Assembly (NCBI RefSeq): GCF_013177455.1 | Contig: NZ_CP053660.1 | Coordinates: forward strand, 496,001 to 560,000 | Length of the DNA stretch: 64,000 nucleotides | From: Nocardioides marmotae | GTDB taxonomy: Bacteria > Actinomycetota > Actinomycetes > Propionibacteriales > Nocardioidaceae | Direction of reading: 5' to 3' | In this document: one piece after another, positions 16,910 to 24,569 of the stretch | Layout of the letters: each line of letters starts with the position of its first letter | How positions within the stretch are numbered: position 1 is the stretch's first letter | The notes under the pieces: model-generated | Database searches by the model: none | Seen by the model: only the letters and a program-made list of their open reading frames with translations | What the model was told of the DNA's origin: nothing | Program-made: the position numbers and the translations under genes

Positions 16910-17701
16910 TCAGTCCATCCAGCCGAAGAGCTTGTTGACGCGGGAGTAGTTGCGCTCGTCGAAGTGGCCGTACCAGCCGGCGCGACTCACCGGCGGGAGG
17001 CCGAGGTTCTTCTGCAGCTCGGCTCGCATCTCCGCGAACTTCAGGCCCACCGAGAGCACGTCGAAGATCGGGATCTCCGGCTCGTCGACCCTGTTGAGGC
17101 CGGTGTGCGTGGCGAAGGTCGAGAGCCCGGCGCTGACGATGATCACCGATTCGGCGCCGTCGTCGGCGAGCTCACGGGCGCGGGCCTGGATGTCGGCCTT
17201 CACCACGTCGGGCTGCTTGAAGCCCTCGGTGAAGATCCAGGACGTGGGCGTCTCCAGCTTGCGCATGCCCGCGTAGCGCTGGTGCATGCCGTACTGCTGG
17301 ACCAGGTGCTGGCACCACGAGGAGTAGGTGAGGTCGTCGACGGTGAGGATGCCGAACTTCAGCCCGTACCCCATCGCCAGGCCCATCGCAGCCTCGGTCG
17401 GGGCGACCACCGGGATCGTGAGGACGGAACGCGCCTCGGCCACCCCCGGGTCCGAGGAGCAGGCCACGAAGACGGCGTCACAGCCCTCTCGCTCGAGCTC
17501 GACCATCTCGCGGACGACATCCACCTTGTTGAGCAGGGTCGGATAGGCGATCGCGGTGTCAGTGGCGCGGCGCAGGTGACGAACGTAGCGGTGAACCAGT
17601 TCGGTGTCGGGACGCTTGGCGCGCTCGAGGTTGCCGGTGACCAGCTCGCTGTAGGGCCCCGACGCCTCTTCGGTGTTGACGTGGACGACGCCGATCTTCA
17701 T
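16910..17701 (-). CDS. Aspartate/glutamate racemase superfamily protein with one catalytic cysteine
   Basis: A 263-residue member of the Asp/Glu/hydantoin racemase, maleate isomerase and arylmalonate decarboxylase superfamily. The first active-site Cys is present in FVACSSDPGVAEAR (near residue 80). At the second position the family Cys appears as Ser in VIIVSAGLSTF (near residue 195). Racemases need both cysteines; decarboxylases use one, and isomerases vary. A decarboxylase or C-C lyase role is therefore as likely as racemisation. ATG 17701 is preceded by AGGAAAG. It lies in the operon with enoyl-CoA hydratase and acyl-CoA synthetase. Confidence 0.8.
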   Translation of the reverse strand: MKIGVVHVNTEEASGPYSELVTGNLERAKRPDTELVHRYVRHLRRATDTAIAYPTLLNKVDVVREMVELEREGCDAVFVACSSDPGVAEARSVLTIPVVAPTEAAMGLAMGYGLKFGILTVDDLTYSSWCQHLVQQYGMHQRYAGMRKLETPTSWIFTEGFKQPDVVKADIQARARELADDGAESVIIVSAGLSTFATHTGLNRVDEPEIPIFDVLSVGLKFAEMRAELQKNLGLPPVSRAGWYGHFDERNYSRVNKLFGWMD

Positions 17702-17708
17702 GGCTGAC

Positions 17709-18494
17709 TCACTTTCCTGTGAATGCGGGGGTGCGCTTGTCGAAGAAGGCGTGGACGCCTTCCTTCAGGTCCTGGGTGTCGGCGAGGGGCGCGAAGAGCG
17801 AGGCCTCCACGCGGCAGCCATCGAGGTGGCTCATCTGCACACCGAGGTTGACCGCGCGCTTGGCGGCGGTCACGGCGAGCGGGGCGTTGGCGGCGATGCG
17901 CTCGGCGACGGCCAGGGCCTCCTCGAGGACGGTTCCAGCAGGAACGACCTTGTCGACCAGACCGATGCGCAGTGCTTCTGCGGCGTCGATCCGGTCTCCG
18001 GTGAAGAGCAGCAGCTTGGCGGTGCCCATCGGCACGAGCCGCGGGAGCATCTGGGTGCCGCCCGCGCCCGGGATGAGTCCCAGCGAGACCTCGGGGAGGC
18101 CCAGCTTCGCGCGTTCGTCGACGATCCGGATGTCGCAGGCCATCGCGAGCTCACAGCCGCCGCCGAGGGTCGTGCCGTTCAGCGCGGCGATGACGGGGAT
18201 CCGAAGCGTGGCGAGGTCGTCCTGCATCTTCTGGATGCCCAGCACGTACCTCTCGGCGCTGACCCTGTCCATCTCGGGGAAGAAGGTGATGTCCCCGCCG
18301 GCCATGAAGTGCTTCCCCGCGCCGGTGATGACGAGCGCGCGGAGGGAGTCGTCGGTCGCTACCTCGGCGAGACGCCGGGCGATCGCAGCGCCCACCAGGG
18401 GATGGAGCGCGTTGACTGGGGCGTGGTCGATCGTAAGGACGGCGACGTGGCCGTGCTTCTCGAGCCGGATATCGAAGACGAGCTCAGATGCCAA
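17709..18494 (-). CDS. Enoyl-CoA hydratase/isomerase
   Basis: A 261-residue crotonase-fold enzyme, likely hydrating an enoyl-CoA in the cytosol. The oxyanion-hole regions are AGKHFMAGGDI near residue 65 and ALNGTTLGGGCELAMACD near residue 110. GLPEVSLGLIPGAGGTQ near residue 135 contains the Glu used for water activation. The start is TTG 18494, overlapping the upstream SDR stop by 11 bases; no in-frame ATG lies near. It is the second gene of the leftward operon and a central beta-oxidation step for whatever CoA ester the synthetase makes. Confidence 0.9.
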   Translation of the reverse strand: MASELVFDIRLEKHGHVAVLTIDHAPVNALHPLVGAAIARRLAEVATDDSLRALVITGAGKHFMAGGDITFFPEMDRVSAERYVLGIQKMQDDLATLRIPVIAALNGTTLGGGCELAMACDIRIVDERAKLGLPEVSLGLIPGAGGTQMLPRLVPMGTAKLLLFTGDRIDAAEALRIGLVDKVVPAGTVLEEALAVAERIAANAPLAVTAAKRAVNLGVQMSHLDGCRVEASLFAPLADTQDLKEGVHAFFDKRTPAFTGK

Positions 18495-19209
18495 GGGTCA
18501 GCCCACCGCAGATGGTCAGGGTCTGGCCGGTGACGTAGGACGCACCGTCGCCGGACAGGAAGGTCACGCAGGAAGCCACGTCGGATGCGTCGCCCAGTCG
18601 ACCCATGGGGACCTTGGCCGTCATCTTCTCCTGGTAGTCGGCGTCGACGGTGGTGAACATGCCCGCCCCGATCAGTCCGGGTGCGACGCAGTTGGCGGTG
18701 ATGCCGTACTTGGCGTTCTCGATGGCCGCTGTGCGCGTGAAGCCCTCGATGGCGCCCTTGGCCGCGGCATAGGCACCGCCGGCGATCGATCCACGGGCCG
18801 CGATCGAGCTCATGTTCACGATCCGCCCCCAGCGGGCCTCCCGCATGTGGGGGAGGGCGGCGCGGACGGTGTGCAACGTCCCTTTGAGGTGGGTTGCGAG
18901 GACGAGGTCGAAGTCCTCGTCGACGATCTTGGGGATCACCTGGTTGCGGAGCACGCCGGCGAGGTTGACCACGATGTCCAGGCGGCCGTGGTCCTCCACG
19001 ATCGCGGCAACTGCCGCGTCGACCGCGGCTGGATCGGTCACGTCGAGCGCAATCGCGCTCGCGGCGCTCACGCCTGCGACGTCGAGGTCTGCTCCGACGA
19101 CGTGGGCCCCGGCGTCACCGAGTCCTTCGGCGATGGCGCGGCCGAGGCCGCCCCCTGCGCCCGTCACGAGCGCAACACGTGGTCCAGCAGTGCCAGGGGA
19201 GGCCGCCAT
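18484..19209 (-). CDS. Short-chain dehydrogenase/reductase (FabG-like)
   Basis: A 241-residue SDR. It has VALVTGAGGGLGRAIAEGL near the N-terminus, NLAGV at the middle of the fold, and the catalytic Tyr-Lys in AYAAAKGAIEGFTR near residue 145. A 3-hydroxyacyl-CoA dehydrogenase or ketoreductase role fits its place next to enoyl-CoA hydratase. The start ATG 19209 is chosen over an upstream in-frame start because AAGGAG lies six bases before it on the coding strand. It is the first gene of the leftward operon, and operator sites 3 and 4 lie 36-109 bases upstream. Confidence 0.88.
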   Translation of the reverse strand: MAASPGTAGPRVALVTGAGGGLGRAIAEGLGDAGAHVVGADLDVAGVSAASAIALDVTDPAAVDAAVAAIVEDHGRLDIVVNLAGVLRNQVIPKIVDEDFDLVLATHLKGTLHTVRAALPHMREARWGRIVNMSSIAARGSIAGGAYAAAKGAIEGFTRTAAIENAKYGITANCVAPGLIGAGMFTTVDADYQEKMTAKVPMGRLGDASDVASCVTFLSGDGASYVTGQTLTICGGLTLGI

Positions 19210-19244
19210 GGCTGCTCCTTCGCAGGACGGAGGGATGACTAAAA

Positions 19245-19258
19245 CAAACGACCGGTAG
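19245..19258. promoter_or_regulatory. Operator site 3 (CAAAC-N4-GTTTG family)
   Basis: CAAAC-GACC-GGTAG at 19245-19258, nearly identical to site 13 at 47722 (both read CAAACRACCGGTAGAAT). It lies in the 135-base divergent region between the SDR gene (minus) and the acyl-CoA dehydrogenase gene (plus). TAGAAT at 19256-19261 may be a -10 box for the rightward gene. Confidence 0.6.
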
Positions 19259-19304
19259 AATAGCACTGCTCGGGCCGTTGACGCCACTGGCGAGGTGGCC
19301 TAAC

Positions 19305-19318
19305 CTAACGGTTGTTTG
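19305..19318. promoter_or_regulatory. Operator site 4 (CAAAC-N4-GTTTG family)
   Basis: CTAAC-GGTT-GTTTG at 19305-19318, one mismatch from the CAAAC/GTTTG pair, 27 bases before the ATG at 19345. With site 3 it gives two operators in one divergent region. Confidence 0.65.
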
Positions 19319-19344
19319 AAAAGTCCCGAGGAAAGCGACACATC

Positions 19345-20511
19345 ATGGGTTCTCCTGTTTGGTTCGATGCCCCGTCCGAGATCCACGGGGACATCCGTGA
19401 GCTGGCGGCTACCGTTGCGAACAAGTACGGCCACGACTACTACCTGGAGAAGTCCCGCAGTGGCGGTCAGACCACCGAGCTGTGGGCAGACCTGGCCGAC
19501 GCCGGGCTCGTGGGCATCGCGATCCCGGAGGAGTTCGGAGGCGGCGGCCAGGGTGTCCAGGAACTGGCGATCGTCTGCGAGGAGCTTGCCGCAGCGGGCT
19601 GCCCCTCCTTCCGGCTGATCGTCTCGATCTCGATCTGTGCCCAGCTGATCGCCGAGTTCGGCACCGAGGCGCAGAAGGCTGAGTGGCTCCCGGCCCTCGC
19701 CTCGGGCACCAAGAACTTCGCGTTCTCGGTCACCGAGCCGGACGCCGGGCTGAACACCCACAACATCTCCACCACGGCCACCCGCGACGGTGACGTCTAC
19801 CGGATCAACGGGCAGAAGTACTACGCCTCGGCCATCGATGAGGCCGACGCCGTCGTGGTGGTCTGCAGGACCGGTACCCGCCCCGACGGCAGGGGCGAGC
19901 TCTCGCTCCTCATCGTGCCGGTGGACTCGCCCGGCTTCGAGAAGCAGTTGATTGAGGTGGAGATGGTGGCGCCGGAGCGCCAGTACACCCTCTTCTTCGA
20001 CAACGTCGAGGTTCCGGCGGCGAACCTGATCGGCGTGGAGGGCAACGGCCTCAAGCAGCTCTTCGCCGGCCTGAACCCCGAGCGCATCATGGCCGCCTCG
20101 CTCGAGAACGGCATCGGTCTCTATGCGCTGCGCAAGGCAGCGGCGTACGCCAACGCGCGTGAGGTGTGGGACGTCCCGATCGGCGCCCACCAGGGAATCT
20201 CGCATCCGCTCGCCAAGTGCATGATCGACCTCGAGCTCGCTCGGCTGATGACGCAGAAGGCCGCCTGGCTGCACGACAACGACATCGCTGCCGGGGAAGA
20301 GGCCAACATGGCCAAGTACGCCGCCGCCGAGGCCTGCCTGGCTGCCCTCGACATGTCGATCCAGACCCACGGCGGCAACGGTCTCGCCACGGAGTACGGC
20401 CTCGCCACCCTGTGGGGTGCGGCCCGGTTGCAGCGCACGGCGCCGGTGAGCCGAGAGATGATCCTGAACTTCATCGCCCAGCACTCGCTGGGCCTGCCGC
20501 GCAGCTACTGA
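19345..20511 (+). CDS. Acyl-CoA dehydrogenase
   Basis: A 388-residue acyl-CoA dehydrogenase with the full family frame: PEEFGGGGQGVQELAIVCEE near residue 60, FAFSVTEPDAGLNTHN near residue 130, and a C-terminal IQTHGGNGLATEYGLATLW. The usual catalytic-Glu loop (G-T-x-E) is not obvious: the C-terminus reads RLQRTAPVSREMILNFIAQH, so the base may differ from classical enzymes. ATG 19345 has GAGGAAAG upstream. Rightward unit with SnoaL-like, HSD10-like and flavin reductase genes; two operators precede it. Confidence 0.9.
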   Translation: MGSPVWFDAPSEIHGDIRELAATVANKYGHDYYLEKSRSGGQTTELWADLADAGLVGIAIPEEFGGGGQGVQELAIVCEELAAAGCPSFRLIVSISICAQLIAEFGTEAQKAEWLPALASGTKNFAFSVTEPDAGLNTHNISTTATRDGDVYRINGQKYYASAIDEADAVVVVCRTGTRPDGRGELSLLIVPVDSPGFEKQLIEVEMVAPERQYTLFFDNVEVPAANLIGVEGNGLKQLFAGLNPERIMAASLENGIGLYALRKAAAYANAREVWDVPIGAHQGISHPLAKCMIDLELARLMTQKAAWLHDNDIAAGEEANMAKYAAAEACLAALDMSIQTHGGNGLATEYGLATLWGAARLQRTAPVSREMILNFIAQHSLGLPRSY

Positions 20512-20550
20512 GGAAGACCCCCGCGACGGGGCGACACGTGAGGAGATGTT

Positions 20551-20973
20551 GTGACCGGATCGGCCGAGGCGATCATTGCCGAGCTCGATGCCAAGGAGCA
20601 GATCCGCCGACTCACGGCGGACTACGCGCAAGGGCTCGACAAGCGCAAGCGTGACCAGTTCGCCGGGGTCTGGACCCCGGACGCCAGTTGGCTCCCGAGC
20701 CCGGCGTTCGGCTGGTGCCACGGCACGGAGGAGATCCTCGCCATGGCCGACAAGATCTGGTCGGCGGTGGACCGGACCCACCACTTCGTGATGAACCACG
20801 TCATCGACGTCGATGGCGCCGAGGCGAGCGGGACCATCGACCTGTTGTCGGAGAACCTCGCGCTCGACGGTACCTGGTCGCGGGCAGCCTCCACACATAC
20901 CGACAGCTACGTGCTTCACGACGGCCGGTGGTTGATCACCAGCCGCTCCGCCCACGTCGAGATCCTGGGGTGA
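20551..20973 (+). CDS. SnoaL-like protein
   Basis: A 140-residue NTF2/SnoaL-fold protein. IADELDAKEQIRRLTADYAQGLDKR-type sequence opens it, followed by WLPSPAFGWCHGTEEI and RTHHFVMNHVIDVDG, the common pattern of the SnoaL_4 group found beside ring-oxidising genes. It starts at GTG 20551 after GAGGAG-like sequence and ends five bases before the next gene. The role is unknown; a binding or isomerase function is possible. Confidence 0.75.
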   Translation: MTGSAEAIIAELDAKEQIRRLTADYAQGLDKRKRDQFAGVWTPDASWLPSPAFGWCHGTEEILAMADKIWSAVDRTHHFVMNHVIDVDGAEASGTIDLLSENLALDGTWSRAASTHTDSYVLHDGRWLITSRSAHVEILG

Positions 20974-20977
20974 CGAG

Positions 20978-21754
20978 ATGGACTTGAGGAACACAGCAGC
21001 CCTGGTGACCGGGGCGGCCAGCGGTATCGGGGCCGCCGTGGCGAGGGGTCTCGCGGCCCAGGGCGCGACCGTGGTCGTGGCGGACATGCAGGCCGACAGG
21101 GGCAAGGCCGTCGCTGAGGAGATCGGCGGCGTGTTCGCGCAGCTCGACGTCACGAACAGCGACCAGATCACGACCGTGGTGGAGCTGGCCGGGGAGATCG
21201 CGCCGCTCCGTGCCGTCGTGAACTCCGCCGGGATCAGCACCGCCCAGCGCACGATCGGCAGGGACGGCACGATCGAGAGCGCCTTCGACATGGCGACCTT
21301 CCGAAGGATCGTCGAGGTCAACCTGATCGGCACGTTCGACGTCGTCCGACAGGCGGCCACCGTCATGAGCCGGACCGAGCCGGACGCGGACGGCCAGCGC
21401 GGGGCGATCGTCAACCTGGCCAGCGTCGCGGCCTTCGACGGGCAGATCGGCCAAGCGGCGTACGCCGCGTCGAAGGGCGGGGTCGTCGGTCTCACGCTGC
21501 CGCTGGCCCGAGATCTCTCGGCGGCCGGGATCCGGGTGAACACGGTGGCGCCGGGCCTGATCGACACCCCCATCTACGACGGGTTCCCCAACCCGGAGGA
21601 GTTCAAGGAACAGCTCGGGTCCAGCGTGCTCTTCCCCAAGCGCCTCGGCGGTGGCGAGGAGCTTGCGTCGATGGTTCTCGAGCTCCTGCGCAACACCTAC
21701 ATGAACGCCGAGACGATCCGGGTCGACGGCGGCATCCGGCTTCCTCCGAAGTAA
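20978..21754 (+). CDS. SDR, 3-hydroxyacyl-CoA dehydrogenase type 2 (HSD10)-like
   Basis: A 258-residue SDR with the distinctive HSD10-like signatures: VNLIGTFDVVRQAA near residue 110, LASVAAFDGQIGQAAYAASKGG near residues 145-167 (catalytic Tyr-Lys), LPLARDLSAAGIRVNTVAPGL, and the ETIRVDGGIRLPP end. Enzymes of this type oxidise 3-hydroxyacyl-CoAs, including 2-methyl-branched and steroid substrates, with NAD. It starts at ATG 20978, four bases after the SnoaL-like gene, and fits the third step of beta-oxidation in this unit. Confidence 0.9.
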   Translation: MDLRNTAALVTGAASGIGAAVARGLAAQGATVVVADMQADRGKAVAEEIGGVFAQLDVTNSDQITTVVELAGEIAPLRAVVNSAGISTAQRTIGRDGTIESAFDMATFRRIVEVNLIGTFDVVRQAATVMSRTEPDADGQRGAIVNLASVAAFDGQIGQAAYAASKGGVVGLTLPLARDLSAAGIRVNTVAPGLIDTPIYDGFPNPEEFKEQLGSSVLFPKRLGGGEELASMVLELLRNTYMNAETIRVDGGIRLPPK

Positions 21755-21802
21755 GCCGCCACGCGGGTATTCGCGTCCTGCCAGAGTTGAGATGGGGAAA
21801 GC

Positions 21803-22975
21803 ATGACCTCAGAAGTGAACGTGGGCCGGGGGATCGACCCGAGGCGGTTCCGTGACACGCTCGGCCACTACCCGACCGGTGTGGCCGTGGTGACCGGCAT
21901 CGGCGACGACGGCGCGCCGCTCGGCATGGTCGTCGGGTCGTTCACCTCCGTGTCGTTGGAGCCGCCGCTCGTGGCGTTCCTGCCGCGCGTGGACTCGAGC
22001 ACGTTCGCCGAGCTCCGCGCCAGCCGCACCTTCTGCGTGAACGTGCTGGCCTCGGACCAGGAGTGGATGTGTCGCCAGTTCGCGGTCTCCGGTGGGGACA
22101 AGTTCAAGGACGTCGGTTGGAAGCCCGCACCGAGCGGCGCCCCCATCCTCGACGGCGCGGTGTGCTGGATCGAGTGCGAGTGGTTCGAGACCCAGACGGC
22201 GGGTGACCACTTCCTCGTCCTCGGCAGCGTCATCGACCTCGACGTCGAGCGGCCGTCGCTGCCGCTGCTCTTCTTCCAGGGCGGCTACGGGCGGTTCTCG
22301 TTGCCGTCCCTGACCACGGCGGACCCGCACGTCATCGAGGCGGCCATGCTCGCCGAGCGGATCCGCGGTCACGTCGAGCGGTGCAGCGCGGAGCTCGGTG
22401 TCGAGTGCGCCGTCCTCGCGAAGGTGGGCGACGAGATCGTCACGGTGCTGAGCGCGAACGGCTCGGCGACCGGAGGGGAGTCCTCGGTCTCGGAGCGGGT
22501 CCCGCACATCGCGCCTCTCGGGTCGGTCTTCCTGCGTGACGCCGACGAGGACGAGGTGCGCAGATGGGTCGGCCACCTGACGGGTGCCTCCGAGGAGACC
22601 CGTGGGATCGTCCGCAACCATCTCGACCGCGTTCGAGAAGCCGGCTACTCGCTCGTGCTGTCCTCGGGTGCCGCCGAGGAGCGACGCGCGGTGATGGCCG
22701 GGTACTCCTCCCCGGACGCGCTGCCCGTCCACGCGCGGCAGCTCCGCGAGTTCATGGCGGAGTCCGTCGACCGCTACGACCCGGTGCTGGAGGGCTCCAC
22801 GACGTACGACGTCGACTCGATCGCCGTGCTCGTCGACACGCCGCCCGGTGGTCCCCTCCTGGCCGTGCGGCTCCTCGACCTGCCGCCGCGGGCGGACGTC
22901 GGGACGATCGAAGGGTGGATCGAGACCCTGTCCGGCACCGCGGCCGCGGCATCGAAGCGCCTGACGCGGCCATAG
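21803..22975 (+). CDS. Flavin reductase domain fused to an IclR-like sensor domain
   Basis: A 390-residue two-domain protein. Residues about 10-170 are a flavin reductase (FMN/FAD split-barrel, HpaC-like): FRDTLGHYPTGVAVVTG, VGSFTSVSLEPPLVAFLP and FCVNVLASDQEWMCRQFA. Residues about 180-385 resemble the effector-binding domain of IclR regulators (AELGVECAVLAKVGDEIV, HIAPLGSVFL, RVREAGYSLVL) but with no helix-turn-helix. It probably supplies reduced flavin to a two-component monooxygenase such as the luciferase-like enzyme at 49033 or one elsewhere, with ligand control from the tail. That control is inference. Confidence 0.82.
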   Translation: MTSEVNVGRGIDPRRFRDTLGHYPTGVAVVTGIGDDGAPLGMVVGSFTSVSLEPPLVAFLPRVDSSTFAELRASRTFCVNVLASDQEWMCRQFAVSGGDKFKDVGWKPAPSGAPILDGAVCWIECEWFETQTAGDHFLVLGSVIDLDVERPSLPLLFFQGGYGRFSLPSLTTADPHVIEAAMLAERIRGHVERCSAELGVECAVLAKVGDEIVTVLSANGSATGGESSVSERVPHIAPLGSVFLRDADEDEVRRWVGHLTGASEETRGIVRNHLDRVREAGYSLVLSSGAAEERRAVMAGYSSPDALPVHARQLREFMAESVDRYDPVLEGSTTYDVDSIAVLVDTPPGGPLLAVRLLDLPPRADVGTIEGWIETLSGTAAAASKRLTRP

Positions 22976-23040
22976 AACCTCGAGGGGGGCCGACGGCCGT
23001 GTGCGAGGAGACCCCGCCTCCATCGTGAAGGAAGTCCCGG

Positions 23041-24468
23041 GTGCCATCCGCATATACCTCGCGCGTCGGCAGTGACGAGCGCAGTCCTGTCGAGACGCTG
23101 CCGCAGGCCCGCCCCAACCTGACCCTCGCCATCGTCGCCGCGGCTGTCGGTGGCTACACCATCATGCAGGCGGTGGCCATCCCGACGCTGCCGATCGCCG
23201 AGCAGGAGCTAGGGACGGACCAGGCCACTGCCTCGTGGATCATGACGGCGTTCCTGCTGGCCGGAGCGGTGGCGACGCCGATCGTGGGCAGGTTGGGGGA
23301 TGCTTACGGGAAGAGGCGGATGTTCGTCAGCTGCCTGGTGGTCCTCGCTCTCGGATGCGGGGTCACGGTCATGGCGCACAACATCGAGGTAGCTGTCCTC
23401 GGCCGCATCCTCCAGGGGCTCGGCGGAGGCGTTATCCCTCTCTCGTTCGGAGTGATCAGGGACTCGATGCCGCGGGAGCGGGTCGCCCAGTCCGTTGCAT
23501 TCGTGTCATCCCTGCTCGCGGTCGGCATGGCGGTCGGCATCGTGATCGCGGGGTTCGCCGTCGAAGCCACGGGATTCGCGCGGCTCTTCGCGGTGCCGGC
23601 GGTGTTCTGTGCACTCGTGGCCCTTCTCGCGTGGAGGTTCGTCCCGGAGTCACCGGAGCGATCGAACCAGCGCGTCCCTGTGCTGCCCGCGATCCTCTTG
23701 TCGGCGTGGATGGTCTCCCTGCTCCTCGCCATCACCCGCGGGAGCTCGTGGCCCACCGAGGTGGTCGTGGGACTGGCGGTCGTCGCGGTCGCCTGCTTCG
23801 GGGCCTGGGTGCTCACGGAGCTCCGCATCGAGGCCCCCTTGGTCGACCTCCGACTGATGTCGCTACGAGGAGTCTGGTCCGCGAACCTCGCAGCGGTGGT
23901 GGGCGGTGTCGTCGCCTACTCCAACTTCACCTTCCTCCCGCAGTTCTTCCAGACCCCCGCGGACAACGGCTACGGCTTCGGGGTCTCGGCCGGGGAGGCG
24001 GGGTGGATGATGCTGCCCTCGGCGTTCGCCGGTTTCGTGGCAGGAATCCTCTCGTGGCGACTGGCGCAGCGGATCGGCCTCCGCGTCACGATGGTGGCGG
24101 GATTCCTGGCCCAGGCCGCGGCCCTCCTGATCGTCGCCTTCGCCCACACGTGGAAGTGGGAGATGTACGTGGCGGGGCTGCTCACCGGCCTCGGCGCCGG
24201 CCTGGTCAACGCCACGATGGTGAACGTCATCATCGTGGCTGTTCCCGCCGTCTACATGGGCGTTGCCAGTGGCCTGAACGCCAACATCCGCATCATCGGT
24301 GGCGCGATCGGCGTCGCCATCACGACGGCGATCGTGACTCACCGAGCACTGCCGTCGGGCTACCCGAACGAGCACGCCTACGTCGTGGGATTCGTCTTCC
24401 TAGCGGTGTGCTCGATCGCCTCAGCAGGCCTCTCCCTGCTCATCCCCGGCGGCAAGCCCGCTCGATGA
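23041..24468 (+). CDS. MFS transporter (DHA2-like)
   Basis: A 475-residue integral membrane protein with about 12-14 predicted hydrophobic helices. The first pair of helices flanks ATASWIMTAFLLAGAVATPI, then the MFS signature GRLGDAYGKRR near residue 82 and GRILQGLGGGVIPLSFG near residue 122 (motif C region). The length and motifs fit the drug:H+ antiporter DHA2 group. GTG 23041 follows GAAGGAAG. It probably imports or exports pathway substrates or toxic intermediates; the direction is not shown by sequence. It is the last gene before a new operator at 24537. Confidence 0.85.
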   Translation: MPSAYTSRVGSDERSPVETLPQARPNLTLAIVAAAVGGYTIMQAVAIPTLPIAEQELGTDQATASWIMTAFLLAGAVATPIVGRLGDAYGKRRMFVSCLVVLALGCGVTVMAHNIEVAVLGRILQGLGGGVIPLSFGVIRDSMPRERVAQSVAFVSSLLAVGMAVGIVIAGFAVEATGFARLFAVPAVFCALVALLAWRFVPESPERSNQRVPVLPAILLSAWMVSLLLAITRGSSWPTEVVVGLAVVAVACFGAWVLTELRIEAPLVDLRLMSLRGVWSANLAAVVGGVVAYSNFTFLPQFFQTPADNGYGFGVSAGEAGWMMLPSAFAGFVAGILSWRLAQRIGLRVTMVAGFLAQAAALLIVAFAHTWKWEMYVAGLLTGLGAGLVNATMVNVIIVAVPAVYMGVASGLNANIRIIGGAIGVAITTAIVTHRALPSGYPNEHAYVVGFVFLAVCSIASAGLSLLIPGGKPAR

Positions 24469-24536
24469 TCACCTGGCTCTGCCAACCCAGCGGCAAGGAT
24501 CGTGCCGCCGGAAGGCCCGATCGGCCTGCCCTCTAG

Positions 24537-24563
24537 CAAACGTGCGTTTGTTTGAACTAGATT
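24537..24563. promoter_or_regulatory. Operator site 5 and leaderless promoter
   Basis: CAAAC-GTGC-GTTTG at 24537-24550, a perfect inverted repeat apart from the central bases. TAGATT (24558-24563) is a -10 box ending six bases before the ATG at 24570, the geometry of a leaderless transcript. The operator then covers the -35/-10 spacer, so binding would repress. Confidence 0.75.
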
Positions 24564-24569
24564 GTCTGC

